Below are positions 6,450 through 6,581 of a stretch of 6,581 bases of DNA, one piece after another. Under the pieces are notes generated by a model. It worked only from the letters and a program-made list of their open reading frames with translations. It was not told the DNA's origin and did not search any database. A program made the translations under genes and the position numbers. Source of the stretch: Planctomycetaceae bacterium (GTDB lineage Bacteria; Planctomycetota; Planctomycetia; Planctomycetales; Planctomycetaceae); assembly GCA_015487825.1 (NCBI GenBank), contig WFOZ01001054.1, positions 1 to 6,581 on the forward strand. The letters are read 5' to 3'. The first letter of the stretch is position 1; the number at the start of each line of letters is the position of its first letter.

Positions 6450-6581
6450 ATGTTTTCTGCTATCGAAAAATATCTGGATGAGCACCGGGATCGATCACTG
6501 GAAGATCTGAAAAAGTTTTTGCGGTTCCCGAGTGTCAGTGCAGATTCAAACTGTCTGGATGCGATGAAGCAGACCGCAGAA
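6450..6581 (+). CDS. M20-family metallopeptidase (dipeptidase-like), N-terminal fragment
   Basis: Only the first 44 codons are in the window and the frame is open to the edge. The N-terminus has an amphipathic start, then SLEDLKKFLRFPSVSAD (16-32), the entry motif of M20/M28-type zinc dipeptidases and deacylases, in which 'L..IPSVS' leads into the catalytic domain. The metal ligands lie beyond the window, so the subfamily (dipeptidase, carboxypeptidase or deacylase) cannot be decided. A good ribosome site (GAAGGA) precedes the ATG. It lies 57 bp after the RNase Z-like gene with no terminator between them, so it may be the fourth gene of the operon. Confidence 0.75.
   Translation, partial: MFSAIEKYLDEHRDRSLEDLKKFLRFPSVSADSNCLDAMKQTAE

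Overview
The window reads as chromosomal DNA from a free-living Gram-negative-type bacterium. The gene families (a DUF547 protein, a permuted flavoprotein/polyferredoxin fusion, a KdaD-like FAH-family protein and a plant-like short RNase Z) together with weak Shine-Dalgarno sequences suggest the Planctomycetes. That assignment rests on remembered protein similarity, not on a search. Base composition looks moderate (GC roughly in the high forties by eye), and no gene stands out as recently transferred.

Layout. Positions 1-57 hold a strong intrinsic terminator that closes a plus-strand gene lying to the left. Positions 127-268 hold a nested inverted repeat (13-bp outer arms, 24-bp inner arms that are themselves near-palindromes), which looks like a REP or MITE-like intergenic element. 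It sits 6 bp past the stop codon of the first minus-strand gene. Two minus-strand genes follow: a membrane-anchored or exported DUF547 protein (275-1171) and, upstream of it, a 727-residue oxidoreductase (1307-3490). A 306-bp divergent intergenic region (3491-3796) carries candidate promoters facing both ways. On the right, four plus-strand genes are closely packed: an FAH-family sugar-acid dehydratase-like protein (3797-4660), a sterol desaturase/fatty acid hydroxylase family membrane enzyme (4681-5502), an RNase Z-like metallo-beta-lactamase-fold protein (5508-6392), and the start of an M20-family metallopeptidase (6450 to the window end). The gaps are 20, 5 and 57 bp, so these probably form one operon, although the enzymes share no obvious pathway.

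The most interesting gene is the 727-residue oxidoreductase. Its flavoprotein part resembles thioredoxin reductase or YpdA but appears circularly permuted. The FAD-contacting 'GLYVIGDV' segment, normally at the C-terminus of such enzymes, lies at residues 37-44, ahead of the first Rossmann motif. The usual C-terminal position is taken by about six transmembrane segments and a NapH/NosR-like iron-sulfur module ending in two four-cysteine ferredoxin motifs. It lacks the CxxC dithiol of thioredoxin reductases. The likeliest reading is a cytoplasm-facing NAD(P)H dehydrogenase that passes electrons through FAD to 4Fe-4S clusters at the membrane. The adjacent DUF547 protein may be a partner on the outer side, but that link is inferred from gene order only.
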